44,251 bases of DNA from Candidatus Poribacteria bacterium (GCA_012271015.1 JAAXHD010000126.1:8922-53172); one strand, 5' to 3'; shown: positions 17,748 to 27,341, counted from the first letter of the stretch. A program made the numbers and translations. Notes: a model not told the origin generated them from the letters alone.

Positions 17748-19154
17748 ATGAGCAAGCACGCACTAAAACTCACCGATGCAGAGATGCAGGATTTCATCAT
17801 CAACGGATACGTCAAGGTAAAAGTCGATTTCCCGCCGAGTTTTCACGAGAACGTTTACCAACAACTCGACGAAATGTTTGAAGAGACGGGGAATTTGGGA
17901 AACAATGTCCTACCCCTTATCCCTGAAATTCAGGAGGTTTTTGATCATCCTGTCGTTCATGGCGCGATGCAAAGCGTGCTCGGTGAAGATTACGCGATGC
18001 ACTCACACCGATACTGCCATTTCAACCAACAGGGCAGCGAAGGTCAGAATTTCCATAAGGATAGTTACGAAGGGGACGAGCAGATCCGACGCCACCGATG
18101 CCGTTGGACGATGGCGTTCTACTATCCGCAGGACGTCACCGAAGATATGGGATCCACTGCTGTGTTACCAGGTTCCCAATATTACGAGACAGGCGAAAGC
18201 GCACACCAACAGCCCGATCTCGCACTCACTGGCGAAGCAGGGACGGTAACCATTGTCCACTACGATTTATGGCATCGGGCAATGCCGAATCAGAGTGACA
18301 AGAAACGCTACATGTTGAAGTTTCTCTTTATCCGACTCGACGAACCACAAACACCCGCATGGAAAAACAATACCGCTGACTGGCACGCTCTCGGCAACGG
18401 AGAAACATCCGAACATCCGGAATTGTGGGCATCGCTATGGGACTGGTATAGCGGAAAACAGAATGGGGTTGCCAACGGTGTTTCACGGACTGAGGTCGAT
18501 ACCCTCATCGGAATCTTAAATAGTGATAATGAGAGAGATCGGTTAAATGCTGCGTACCGCTTGGGACGGATTGGTGCCACTGCTGTGCCAGTCTTGAAGC
18601 AAGCGTTGTATAGTCGATCTGACGCTATCCGTGAATATGCTGGATACGCTTTAAGCCTCACTGGCGCGTCCGCTGTTCCAACGCTCATTGACGCATTGCA
18701 AGCGACAGATGATTCGGTGCGGGCAAGTGCGGCGTTTGCCTTGGCAGATATGGGGAAAACCGCACAGGAAGCGATACCTACGTTGACGCGTGCCGCACAA
18801 GATCCTGATGAACGGGTCCGACGAAACGCCACAGAAGGGTTGGGACTCATCGGACAACAGGTTTCTGAAAACATGGATTTATCTGAGACGGTCGAGGTGT
18901 TAACAACCCGATTGCGGGATGACCATTATGCGGTTCGTGATAACGCCGCTCGATCTTTAGCAAAATTGGGCACGCTTGCTGAACCCGCAATTCCTACGCT
19001 TGTCGCGCAACTCGAAGATGAGAACCGATATGTCCGTTTTCATGCCGCTTTGGCACTGAAGCAGATTAAGACCCCTGAAGCACAGAACGCACTCTTTAAT
19101 CATCTGTTCGCTTCGCGTTGGTGCGCACTAACAACACGCGGAACACCGTATTAG
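17748..19154 (+). CDS. Phytanoyl-CoA dioxygenase-like protein with C-terminal HEAT repeats (copy 1)
   Basis: A 468-residue fusion. Residues 1-230 are a PhyH-type Fe(II)/2-oxoglutarate dioxygenase fold with the iron-binding H-x-D (FHKDSYEGDE near 101-110) and the distal His in DLWHRAMPN near 172-180. Residues about 248-465 are HEAT/PBS-lyase-like repeats of about 31-37 residues (RLNAAYRLGRIGATAVPVLK, then IREYAGYALSLTGASAVPTL). It probably hydroxylates a small molecule, with the repeats serving for protein contact; the substrate is unknown. It follows a strong promoter and a GGAGGA site. A close paralogue lies directly downstream. Confidence 0.9.
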   Translation: MSKHALKLTDAEMQDFIINGYVKVKVDFPPSFHENVYQQLDEMFEETGNLGNNVLPLIPEIQEVFDHPVVHGAMQSVLGEDYAMHSHRYCHFNQQGSEGQNFHKDSYEGDEQIRRHRCRWTMAFYYPQDVTEDMGSTAVLPGSQYYETGESAHQQPDLALTGEAGTVTIVHYDLWHRAMPNQSDKKRYMLKFLFIRLDEPQTPAWKNNTADWHALGNGETSEHPELWASLWDWYSGKQNGVANGVSRTEVDTLIGILNSDNERDRLNAAYRLGRIGATAVPVLKQALYSRSDAIREYAGYALSLTGASAVPTLIDALQATDDSVRASAAFALADMGKTAQEAIPTLTRAAQDPDERVRRNATEGLGLIGQQVSENMDLSETVEVLTTRLRDDHYAVRDNAARSLAKLGTLAEPAIPTLVAQLEDENRYVRFHAALALKQIKTPEAQNALFNHLFASRWCALTTRGTPY

Positions 19155-19258
19155 AGAGCATCTTTATTCTAAGCGCACTCGGTACAAAGCACTGAAGCTG
19201 ACTATCAGTAGAATAGAATTTGATTTTCTGTCTCAAGAAATACAGGAGAACGCGCGAA

Positions 19259-20665
19259 ATGAACAGATCAGCACTGCAACTCACCGATAAAGCGATGCGG
19301 GATTTCATCATCAACGGATACGTCAAGGTGAAAACTGATTTCTCACCGAGTTTCCATGAGAAAATTTGTCAACAATTGGACACAATGTTTGAGGAAACCG
19401 GGAATTTGGGGAATAATCTACTACCAGCCATCCCTGAAATTCAAGAAGTCTTTGACCATCCGATCGTTCACGGCGCGATGCAAGGGGTCCTCGGTTCAGA
19501 CTACGTCATGCATCCACACCGATACTGCCATTTTAACCAACAGGGCAGCGAAGGTCAGAATTTTCATAAAGATAGCTACGCAGGAGATGAACAGATCCGA
19601 CGCCACCGTTGCCGCTGGACGATGGCGTTCTATTATCCACAGGATGTTACGGAAGATATGGGGCCCACCGCCGTTCTGCCGGGGTCCCAATATTACGAGA
19701 CGGGTGAGAGTGCACACGAACAACCTGAAGTCGCACTCACCGGCGAAGCAGGGACAGTGACCATTGTCCACTACGACTTATGGCATCGGGCAATGCCGAA
19801 TCGGAGTGACAAGAAACGCTACATGTTGAAGTTTCTCTTTATCCGACTCGATGAACCACAAACGCCTGCATGGAAAAGCGATACCGCTGACTGGCACACT
19901 CTCGGCAACGGAGAAACATCCGAACATTCGGAATTGTGGGAATCGATGTGGGACTGGTATAACGGGAAACAAAATGGGACAAGCAATGGCGTTTCTCGCA
20001 CACAGGTGGATACCCTCATTGAAACCTTGGATAGCGATAACGAAAAAGAGAGGCTAAATGCCGCATATCGTTTAGGGAGAGTCGGTGCCGCCGCTGTGCC
20101 TGCTCTGAATCAAGCGTTGTACAGCCGATCTGATGCTATCCGAAACTACGCAGGATATGCGTTGAGTCTCACCGGTGCCCCCGCGGTTCCAACACTCATT
20201 GACGCATTGCAAGCAACAGACGATGCTGTTCGGGTAAGCGCAGCATTTGCCTTAGCTGATATGGGGAAGGTCGCCCAGGAAGCACTCCCTGCTTTAACGC
20301 GTGCCACACAGGATCCTGACGAACAAGTCCGACGAAATGCGACAGAAGGGTTGGGACTCATCGGACAACAGGTTTCTGAAAACATGGATTTATCCGAGAC
20401 GATCCAAGTATTAACAACCCGATTGCGGGATGACCATTATGCGGTTCGTGATAACGCCGCTCGATCTTTAGCGAAATTGGGTGCACTCGCTGAACCGGCA
20501 GTTTCTACGCTTATCACACAATTGGAAGATGAGGACAGGTATGTCCGCTTCCACGCCGCTTTGGCACTGAAGCAGATTCAAACTCCAGCGGCACAGGACG
20601 CGCTCTTCAATTACCTCTTCACTTCGCGTTGGTGTGCTCTGACAACAAGCGACACGCCTTTTTAG
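19259..20665 (+). CDS. Phytanoyl-CoA dioxygenase-like protein with C-terminal HEAT repeats (copy 2)
   Basis: A near copy of the preceding gene: same domain order, same H-x-D (FHKDSYAGDE) and distal His (DLWHRAMPN), and most residues shared along the whole length. I start it at 19259, where ATG follows an AGGAGAA box, giving 468 residues, the same as copy 1. Differences are scattered, mostly in the repeats and linker (for example WYNGKQNGTSNG against WYSGKQNGVANG), as expected of an older tandem duplication rather than an assembly error. Long identical stretches at the DNA level make gene conversion possible. Confidence 0.9.
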   Translation: MNRSALQLTDKAMRDFIINGYVKVKTDFSPSFHEKICQQLDTMFEETGNLGNNLLPAIPEIQEVFDHPIVHGAMQGVLGSDYVMHPHRYCHFNQQGSEGQNFHKDSYAGDEQIRRHRCRWTMAFYYPQDVTEDMGPTAVLPGSQYYETGESAHEQPEVALTGEAGTVTIVHYDLWHRAMPNRSDKKRYMLKFLFIRLDEPQTPAWKSDTADWHTLGNGETSEHSELWESMWDWYNGKQNGTSNGVSRTQVDTLIETLDSDNEKERLNAAYRLGRVGAAAVPALNQALYSRSDAIRNYAGYALSLTGAPAVPTLIDALQATDDAVRVSAAFALADMGKVAQEALPALTRATQDPDEQVRRNATEGLGLIGQQVSENMDLSETIQVLTTRLRDDHYAVRDNAARSLAKLGALAEPAVSTLITQLEDEDRYVRFHAALALKQIQTPAAQDALFNYLFTSRWCALTTSDTPF

Positions 20666-20736
20666 GCATATCGGTTATCAGTCATAAATATCCTCTGCAT
20701 TCCACAAAGGGAATCTGCCTACAACATACTTTCCGT

Positions 20737-21270
20737 CTACATCATAAAAGACATACCCATTCGCCCTGCGAATATCCCAAGGAGCGCCCCGGCGAACACA
20801 TCCGTCGGATAGTGGACACCGAGATATACGCGCGACACACCGACCATAGTGCCCCAGCAAAGCGTCGGAATTTGTAAAGTTGGGAGCGTGCTCGACAACA
20901 GCGTCATCATCACAAACGCAGAGGCAGTGTGTCCTGAGGGAAAACTAAAACGATCCGGTGGACGCACCCGAAACTGAACGTCAACAATCCGCTCATAGGG
21001 TCTATCGCGTTTCATTGACTGTTTGAGGAAATGGTATAGAAGTCTTTCAAGCGGAAATGCGAGTATCGCTGATAGAAGGAGTGGCTTGCTGGTAGCTGAG
21101 CCGAACGTCAAGTGCACGTATAGTACCAGAAATGGATATAGACACCCATTAGCACTCCAAGAGATGACGCGAAATGAGCAATTCAGAATTCTTCTATCGC
21201 CCCAACCAAAGATACGGTTAAACAGTAACGTATCCCACCGAGTTAGACTATTTGTAAATTCTCTAAGCAT
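20737..21270 (-). CDS. PAP2-family membrane phosphatase
   Basis: A 177-residue membrane protein with the three phosphatase motifs of the PAP2 superfamily: KQSMKRDRP near 84-92, FPSGHTASAF near 109-118 and SRVYLGVHYPTD near 146-157. It has about five membrane segments. Members dephosphorylate lipid phosphates such as undecaprenyl pyrophosphate or phosphatidate; which one cannot be told here. It is divergent from its left neighbour and has no visible operon partner. Confidence 0.9.
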   Translation of the reverse strand: MLREFTNSLTRWDTLLFNRIFGWGDRRILNCSFRVISWSANGCLYPFLVLYVHLTFGSATSKPLLLSAILAFPLERLLYHFLKQSMKRDRPYERIVDVQFRVRPPDRFSFPSGHTASAFVMMTLLSSTLPTLQIPTLCWGTMVGVSRVYLGVHYPTDVFAGALLGIFAGRMGMSFMM

Positions 21271-21420
21271 ATTTTATCAAGTGAGCAGGCACTCTTACAA
21301 CACACGCCTGCTGTATCTTTTTTCTCCATCTGTGTTAATTTCAATATATTTGACTCGCACCCTAACACTGTTGCGACCGCACCCAGCAAGTCCGCCTGTA
21401 CCTATCAATTGCGTCAACCC

Positions 21421-22158
21421 TCACAGAGAGTGCGGGTTCACATAATCTGTGAGGTCTCGGAGCGCGATGACTTTGTAATCGTTTTCGTAGAGATACGCCA
21501 TATATCCTTCAAATTGCTCCGACTCTACGTGAACCCATGGATGCTCAATATCAGGCACACCGTGGAACGTAAGGATCGTGATATTTCCATCTGTTGCTTG
21601 AGTGAGTGCCCATGTAAAGTCGTCAAAACTCCAATTGGGACCGGCGGCACCAGTTGTCGGAATCAGGAGGGGATGGTGCCGCGTTGGATCGTAAGCAGGT
21701 CCACGGTCTCCTTCTCCACTGTAAGGGAACTCTGGAGCAACGCCGCGTCTGGCAAAATGAAAGCCGTGTTCAGCAAGGACTTCGACTGCCGCCTCTCCAT
21801 GGCTATAACCCGGGTAACAAAACGTTGTCGGCTTTGAAATGCCGTACGTCTCGCAACATGCGTCAATATGCGCCAAATCCGCACTGAGTTCCTCGGCGGG
21901 TTGCTGTGTAACGTTTCGGTGCTGGCGAGTGTGATTGCCAATCTCGAAACCATCATCGTGGAGTCCTCGTACTTCCTCCCAGGTCATATAGGCATCTTTA
22001 TTCGTTAGGAAGTTGAGTCCTTCCGTGATATAGAAGGTGGCACCGAAACCGTATGCCTTGAGAATCGGAGCGGCGATAGTCGCCTGCGATTTGCACCCAT
22101 CGTCGAAGGTTAGCACAACGAGTTTATCGGGGATTGTCTTTTGCAAAACGTTTTTCAT
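21421..22158 (-). CDS. Polysaccharide deacetylase (NodB-like)
   Basis: A 245-residue carbohydrate-esterase-4-type protein. Motif 1 is LTFDDG near 17-22, with the catalytic and metal-binding Asp pair. Motif 2 is the metal-binding H-T-R-Q-H near 76-80. A further motif is FCYPGYSHGE near 113. The late motif is LTFHGV near 196. No signal peptide is visible, so it may act in the cytoplasm or be exported by another route. It would remove N- or O-acetyl groups from a glycan; the substrate is unknown. Confidence 0.92.
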   Translation of the reverse strand: MKNVLQKTIPDKLVVLTFDDGCKSQATIAAPILKAYGFGATFYITEGLNFLTNKDAYMTWEEVRGLHDDGFEIGNHTRQHRNVTQQPAEELSADLAHIDACCETYGISKPTTFCYPGYSHGEAAVEVLAEHGFHFARRGVAPEFPYSGEGDRGPAYDPTRHHPLLIPTTGAAGPNWSFDDFTWALTQATDGNITILTFHGVPDIEHPWVHVESEQFEGYMAYLYENDYKVIALRDLTDYVNPHSL

Positions 22159-22271
22159 GCCTCAACTTTGGTCTCTATACGAAACATTAATTAAATTGAT
22201 ACCGCACTGAACTTTTAATTATAAACGCACAACGCTATTTAAATCAAGAAAAAAATCTGGCATTAACTTCT

Positions 22272-22395
22272 TCTGTAGGAGCGAGCGTTTTCGCTTGGGG
22301 TTTTTGCTGGGGTGTTTCCTCAATTTCCTCAATTTCTTCAGGCTCGCGAGGCTTGCTGACCGCCGACCACTGATGGAAACCGACTGCTAAAAATA
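22272..22395 (+). repeat. Dispersed intergenic repeat (same family as 4874-4945)
   Basis: It begins GTAGGAGCGAGCG, holds a short direct repeat (CCTCAATTTCCTCAATTT at about 22318-22335), and ends with GCTGACCGCCGACCACTGAT and GACTGCTAAAAA. The ends match 4874-4945; the middle is longer here. It precedes the aldo/keto reductase gene. Confidence 0.6.
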
Positions 22396-22460
22396 AAACC
22401 GTTGACAAAAATTCAGAACTGATTTAAAATGTGTACAAGAAACTAATGGAGGTAAGAACC

Positions 22461-23453
22461 ATGATTGACCGACGTGCATTTCTAAAATCAATGGCAAGTT
22501 TGACGACAGGGATTCTCTTGTCATCTGCGTGTGCAGAGGGTGGTGAAGAAGAGAGCGCGAGTGATCGCTTGGGTACCCTCCTGCCGACACGGAAGTTTGG
22601 ACGCACCGGTGAGGCTGTAACGATGCTCGGTGTAGGTGGATGGCATATCGGGGAGATGAGCGAAGCGGAAGCTCAGAAAACGATTGAGACCTCACTTGAG
22701 GGCGGTGTACGCTTCTTTGATAGTGCTGAATCCTATCAATCCGGTGGGAGTGAGAGCCGTCTCGGAAAACTGCTTGTTCCAAAATATCGCGATGATGTGT
22801 TCCTTATGACCAAAACAACAGCACGGAACGCGACGGACGCATGGAAACATCTTGAAGGCTCGCTGACACGCTTGAATACCGATCAACTCGATCTCTGGCA
22901 GATGCACTCTGTCCGGAATCCTGCAGATGTTGACGAACGGATTGATAACGGTATTCTTGACGTTATGCTGGAAGCAAAGGCGATGGGTAAAACTCGCTAT
23001 ATCGGGTTCACTGGACATGCAAGTCCAGCTGCGCATGAACGCGTCCTTGAACGTACCGATATTTTTGACACATGTCAATTGTCGATGAATCTCGTTGATG
23101 TCAGTTACGAGAGTTTCATCGAGAGAGTCGTGCCGACGCTCGTTGAGCGAAACATCGGCGTGATTGGAATGAAAGCGTTAGCAAATGGTGGTTTCTTCGG
23201 TGGCTCGCAGCATGGCAAACACGGCCCGAATCCGAAAGTTGTCCCAAATCGTGTCAGTGTCTCCGAAGCGATACGGTTCGTTTGGTCATTGCCAGTGAGT
23301 ACACTCGTTACCGGTCCAGACGATGCAAAGCAGATGCAAGAGAAAATTGATATTGCCAAGACCTTTACAGGCATGAACGACGACGAACGAAACGAATTAA
23401 TAGAGAAAGTCGAGGATATGGCAGGGACAACCGTTGAATTTTACAAAGCTTGA
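22461..23453 (+). CDS. Aldo/keto reductase with Tat-type signal
   Basis: An NAD(P)H-dependent oxidoreductase, exported by the Tat route if the signal is functional: the N-terminus is MIDRRAFLKSMASL followed by a hydrophobic stretch and SSACAEGG, which could also be a lipobox. The start at 22461 follows TGGAGGTAAG; a frame-extending ATG at 22431 lacks the signal layout. The AKR barrel is seen in RFFDSAESYQSGGSESRLGK (Asp and Tyr of the tetrad), then Lys in MTKTTA and the His of LWQMHSV. The NADP-binding end is SEAIRFVWSLPVSTLVTGP. The substrate is unknown. Confidence 0.9.
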   Translation: MIDRRAFLKSMASLTTGILLSSACAEGGEEESASDRLGTLLPTRKFGRTGEAVTMLGVGGWHIGEMSEAEAQKTIETSLEGGVRFFDSAESYQSGGSESRLGKLLVPKYRDDVFLMTKTTARNATDAWKHLEGSLTRLNTDQLDLWQMHSVRNPADVDERIDNGILDVMLEAKAMGKTRYIGFTGHASPAAHERVLERTDIFDTCQLSMNLVDVSYESFIERVVPTLVERNIGVIGMKALANGGFFGGSQHGKHGPNPKVVPNRVSVSEAIRFVWSLPVSTLVTGPDDAKQMQEKIDIAKTFTGMNDDERNELIEKVEDMAGTTVEFYKA

Positions 23454-23490
23454 TGTTCACCTGTCAGAGCGACGTTTATAGAAACATGTC

Positions 23491-25143
23491 ATGCGGACTA
23501 TTGTGCTCTTGTGTGTCCTTATTTCTCTATGTATTCGTGCCGGAGCGGATGTTAAATTTACGGATGTCACTGATGCCTCCGGCATCGAATTTCGACATTT
23601 CACGGGCGCAACCGGTGAACGTTATATGCCTGAAACGATGGGGGCAGGCTGCGCTTTTTTGGACTACGATGCAGACGGTCGTTTGGACATTCTGCTCGCG
23701 AACGGAACCAGTTTTATACCTACGGGTCCAGCGGGTACCCCGAAACTCTACCGAAACGTCGGGAACGGACAGTTTGTTGACGTTACCGAGGCATCAGGAC
23801 TCGACGTGCCGATGTACGGTATGGGCATAACCGCTGCCGATTACGATAACGATGCCGATCTCGATATCTACTTTACCAACGTAGGTAAGAACCGGCTCTT
23901 CCGCAACAACGGCGACAACACTTTCACAGATGTCACCGACTTTGCAGAGGTAGGGGATTCCGATTGGTCAACAAGCGCAGTCTTCTTCGACGCCGACAAG
24001 GACGGTTGGTTGGACCTGTTTGTTTGCAACTATGTTGAATGGACTCCTGAAACAGACCTTCCGTGTACGGTAAATCCGGCTGCCGAGAAACAATACCGGA
24101 CCTATTGCACCCCAACTGTCTATCCTGGACAATCCTGTCGTTTCTATCGCAATCAAGGCAATGGTACGCTTGCAGATATGACCTCACAAGCGGGATTGTA
24201 TAATCCAATAGGGAAGTCGCTCGGTGTAACCCTTTTGGATTACAACCATGACGGATGGCTCGATCTTGCGGTGGCGAACGATACCGAGCCTAATTTTTTA
24301 TATCGCAATAACGGGGACGGCACATTTACCGACGAAGCCGTGCTGATGGGGGTTGCTTTCAGTGAGACAGGGAAAGCGCGCGGCAGTATGGGAATTGACA
24401 CCGCCGATGTCTATAACAATCGCGGCATAGCAATCGCAATCGGTAATTTTAGCAACGAAAAAACCGGGTTTTTCTATGCAGAACCGGGTGCCGTTTACTT
24501 CACCGACAGAACCGATAGAACAAGGATAGGTCAGGTAAGTTACCGTTCCTTGACGTTTGGGATCCTGTTTTTCGATTGCGATTTGGATGGAGCACTCGAC
24601 CTGTTTTGCGTTAATGGACATATTGAACCGGAGGTACTTCGTTATCAACAGAATATCCCTTACGCCCAACCCCCCTCACTCTTCCGGAACCAGAGAGATG
24701 GGACGTTTCGAGACATCGCCAAGACTGTTGGGCTTGATCGCATAGGTGTCGGGCGCGGGTGTGCCTACGGGGATTACGATAATGATGGTGATTTAGACCT
24801 GCTTGTAAGCAATAACGGTGTTAAAGACGAATACAGCAGCGCGTGGCTTCTGCGAAATGATACCGAACCGTCGTCTAATTATATCCGGGTGAAAACCATT
24901 GGGGTCCACAGCAATCGAGATGGAATCGGGGCGAGTGTTCGGTTAACTTTGGGAGATAGCATGCAACAGCAAATCGTCCGCACCGGTGGCAGCTACTGTT
25001 CCCAAAGCGAAACAACATTGACCTTCGGATTGGGGAACAGCGAAACAGTCAGGCAACTTGAAATCCTATGGCCCTCTGGTGAGATAGACCAGTACGTAGA
25101 ACTTGAGGCGAATCAACTGATAGAGGCAGTCGAAGGTTTTTAA
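23491..25143 (+). CDS. Secreted FG-GAP/ASPIC-UnbV repeat protein (CRTAC1-like)
   Basis: A 550-residue secreted protein with an N-terminal signal (MRTIVLLCVLISLCIRAGA). Repeated calcium-binding FG-GAP/VCBS units contain D-x-D-x-D-G-x-x-D (FLDYDADGRLDILLANG, AADYDNDADLDIYFTN, FDADKDGWLDLFVCN, GDYDNDGDLDLLVSNNG). The C-terminal ASPIC/UnbV domain runs about 465-548 (GIGASVRLTLG, then ILWPSGEIDQYVELEANQ). Such proteins form propellers on the cell surface and bind partners or calcium; the exact role is unknown. It is followed directly by a TPR lipoprotein, a frequent pairing for this family. Confidence 0.92.
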   Translation: MRTIVLLCVLISLCIRAGADVKFTDVTDASGIEFRHFTGATGERYMPETMGAGCAFLDYDADGRLDILLANGTSFIPTGPAGTPKLYRNVGNGQFVDVTEASGLDVPMYGMGITAADYDNDADLDIYFTNVGKNRLFRNNGDNTFTDVTDFAEVGDSDWSTSAVFFDADKDGWLDLFVCNYVEWTPETDLPCTVNPAAEKQYRTYCTPTVYPGQSCRFYRNQGNGTLADMTSQAGLYNPIGKSLGVTLLDYNHDGWLDLAVANDTEPNFLYRNNGDGTFTDEAVLMGVAFSETGKARGSMGIDTADVYNNRGIAIAIGNFSNEKTGFFYAEPGAVYFTDRTDRTRIGQVSYRSLTFGILFFDCDLDGALDLFCVNGHIEPEVLRYQQNIPYAQPPSLFRNQRDGTFRDIAKTVGLDRIGVGRGCAYGDYDNDGDLDLLVSNNGVKDEYSSAWLLRNDTEPSSNYIRVKTIGVHSNRDGIGASVRLTLGDSMQQQIVRTGGSYCSQSETTLTFGLGNSETVRQLEILWPSGEIDQYVELEANQLIEAVEGF

Positions 25144-25190
25144 TTTATGGTCCCCTGGGCACCGCTCCATTACATTACGCGGTGGTTTTT
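25141..25190 (-). repeat. Dispersed intergenic repeat (reverse copy of 7819-7869)
   Basis: The reverse complement matches 7819-7869 through the core GCGTAATGTAATGGAGCGG. It overlaps the stop of the UnbV gene and fills the space before the TPR gene, so the apparent long N-terminus of the latter from 25147 is repeat sequence. Confidence 0.7.
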
Positions 25191-25284
25191 AACTATTCTG
25201 AATATCCTTCTTAAAATCGAACCGCAAGACCGCAACGAAGGCGCGGGCGACTCGAAGACGCAAACCGTTAAATTCACGGATCCT

Positions 25285-26109
25285 ATGGCTTATCCGCAAG
25301 GAAAATTAAAAATATGGGTGTATGGATGCCTCTTTCTGGTAATCTCAGGGTTAATTATCGGATGCCAAGACAACGGACGGATTTCCACTGAAAAAAAGTC
25401 TGCATCCACGACATCTACGAAAGTATCGTCCCCTCCTTCTGCACAGGACTACAATAACAGTGGGACTGCTTACCAACGTGCTGGGAGACTGCAAGAAGCA
25501 GCGGCGGCTTATCGGCGCGCCATTGAGATAAGACCGACGCTGATTGAAGCGCATCATAACTTAGGCACAGTGTATGTGATGCAGGGGAAGCTTGCGGAGG
25601 CGATTGTTGCGTATAAGCGCGTCATTCAGTTACGACCCGACATCGCGGATGCTTATGTTGATTTAGGTAGAGCCTATGGATTCACAGGACAACTTGATGA
25701 AGCGATTGCCGAGTACCAGAAGGCCCTGACCCGCGACGCTACCCTCGTCTACGCCCACTATGGAATAGGTGTCGCTTACAGACATAAGGGCATGTTCCCT
25801 GAAGCCATTGCGGCACTGGAAAGGGCAATAACCCAGCGACCTGATTTCGTTGAGGCACTCATGCAGCTCGGTTATATCTACCGAGAAACAGAACGATTCA
25901 CCCGCGCCGTGGAAGCCTTCACCACGGTTACTCGAATCTATCCAAAAAATGCCACAGCGTACCATGAACTCGGTGTCTGCTATACAAAAACAGACGCGTA
26001 TCCAGAAGCCATTAAGGCTTTTGAAAGAACCTTACAACTAAATCCAGATGCCGTTGAGACGCAAAATCTCTTGCGAGTTGCCCAAGCGCGTGTCGCGCGT
26101 CAAAAGTAA
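25285..26109 (+). CDS. TPR-repeat lipoprotein
   Basis: I choose the ATG at 25285 because it is followed by a lipoprotein signal ending in a lipobox (CLFLVISGLIIGCQDNG); the in-frame ATG at 25147 would add 46 residues encoded mostly by a dispersed repeat. The mature protein carries about six TPR units of 34 residues (for example NNSGTAYQRAGRLQEAAAAY, then AHHNLGTVYVMQGKLAEAIV and YHELGVCYTKTDAYPEAIKA). It should be a membrane-anchored protein-interaction scaffold. It probably shares a transcript with the upstream UnbV gene. Confidence 0.88.
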   Translation: MAYPQGKLKIWVYGCLFLVISGLIIGCQDNGRISTEKKSASTTSTKVSSPPSAQDYNNSGTAYQRAGRLQEAAAAYRRAIEIRPTLIEAHHNLGTVYVMQGKLAEAIVAYKRVIQLRPDIADAYVDLGRAYGFTGQLDEAIAEYQKALTRDATLVYAHYGIGVAYRHKGMFPEAIAALERAITQRPDFVEALMQLGYIYRETERFTRAVEAFTTVTRIYPKNATAYHELGVCYTKTDAYPEAIKAFERTLQLNPDAVETQNLLRVAQARVARQK

Positions 26110-26507
26110 TTCACAAACGATTTTGCAAGAACACCATTCAACTGGTCTCCTTCGGGGTTTTGGATCCAACGCACAGGATTCGAAAACTTTCCGTAGAAAA
26201 TCCTAACATTTTTATTACCAGTCTGTCTAATTTAAGAGTTAAATGTGTTTTACTGGCACCATTTGTACCGCTATTGTCAGGGCGAATGTGCCACAATTTC
26301 CTGCATCCCTGCTTGAAAAGATGAAGATTAAGAATTTAATCGGGTCAATTCTCAACGGGCGATAAATCGCCCTACTACGAGCCAACCCGTTTGTAGTAGG
26401 GCAATTCATCGCCCGTCACTTACCTAATTTATTTATTAAACCTCATGGTTTTCAAGTGGAGAGCAAGGGTGTCTGTGGAGTTCCTATGAATTCCAAAGGA
26501 GGAAAAA
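26110..26507. other. Non-coding stretch with a long inverted repeat
   Basis: No gene is seen. It contains the long hairpin at 26355-26416 and an AGGAGGAAAAA ribosome-binding site just before the LamG gene at 26508. Confidence 0.5.
26355..26416. repeat. Long near-perfect inverted repeat
   Basis: The arms ACGGGCGATAAATCGCCCTA and its near complement (ending ATCGCCCGT at 26416) pair over about 24 bases, including CTACTAC with GTAGTAG, around a 14-base loop. There is no T-tract, so it is more likely a mobile REP-type palindrome than a simple terminator. Confidence 0.75.
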
Positions 26508-27332
26508 ATGCGTCGGGTTATATTTTTTACGATATTGATAGCACTACTTACTGTGCCAACTCTTCTTGTGAATGCTGCGGACATTGAGGATGGGCTTTGG
26601 CTGTATCTACCGCTGAACGAAGGGACAGGTGAATCCGTCGTCGACCACGGACCCCACGCCTTCGATACAGAACTCAGTAAAGCCGCACCAAAATCGGTTG
26701 ATGCCAAGCACGACGATCTGGGAAAAGCGTTGGAATTTGATGGCAAGTCGACCTACGTCAAAATTGACATGGAAGCTCAGAAGAAAGACATCGATTCTCA
26801 CTTTGGTAAGACAGGCATCACGATCTGTTCATGGGTAAAACCCTTAAAAGTTGGGACCGATGGACACGGACAAACTCGTCAGCCTATTGTCATGAAAGGT
26901 GCCGGTGGACAGTGGGAGTTCGCGCTTTATGTCTACGATGACTTCGGTGCAGGCATGTCTGTCTGGACGTGTCCGGGTTCAGGGGTTTCAGAGCCACACA
27001 CTGCTGGCACCGCGCCACAAGGCAAGTGGATTCACCAATGTGGCACATTTTTGTTGAAGGAAGGGGTACGCGTTTACGTGGACGGTGACAAAAATCCAGT
27101 CGCGGAAGCAGCGGATGGGGGCAACGGTCCCTGTGAGACAGGCACGCGTCCCGTATTCATCGCACACCGTGAAGATGGACAGTGGTTAAATGCCGTTATC
27201 GCTGAGGTCTTTATATGGGATCGGGTGATTAGTGTTGACGAGATGAATCTTGCTATGAACACGATTGGAGGCTTGGCAGTTCAACCCGGAGGGAAACTGT
27301 CAACCACCTGGGGCAATATAAAACGTCGATGA
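26508..27332 (+). CDS. Secreted LamG/concanavalin-like lectin domain protein with W-G-x-I-K-R tail
   Basis: Signal peptide MRRVIFFTILIALLTVPTLL to about residue 23, then a LamG (concanavalin A-like) jelly-roll: LYLPLNEGTGESVVDHGPHA near 33, LEFDGKSTYVKI near 77, ITICSWVKP near 105, VRVYVDGDKNPVAEA near 184 and AVIAEVFIWDRVISVDEM near 229. Such domains bind carbohydrate or protein outside the cell. The last residues read GGKLSTTWGNIKRR, matching the ends of the two propeller proteins at 34.4 and 37.2 kb. It is monocistronic and closes with a strong terminator. Confidence 0.88.
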   Translation: MRRVIFFTILIALLTVPTLLVNAADIEDGLWLYLPLNEGTGESVVDHGPHAFDTELSKAAPKSVDAKHDDLGKALEFDGKSTYVKIDMEAQKKDIDSHFGKTGITICSWVKPLKVGTDGHGQTRQPIVMKGAGGQWEFALYVYDDFGAGMSVWTCPGSGVSEPHTAGTAPQGKWIHQCGTFLLKEGVRVYVDGDKNPVAEAADGGNGPCETGTRPVFIAHREDGQWLNAVIAEVFIWDRVISVDEMNLAMNTIGGLAVQPGGKLSTTWGNIKRR

Positions 27333-27341
27333 CGATTTTGA

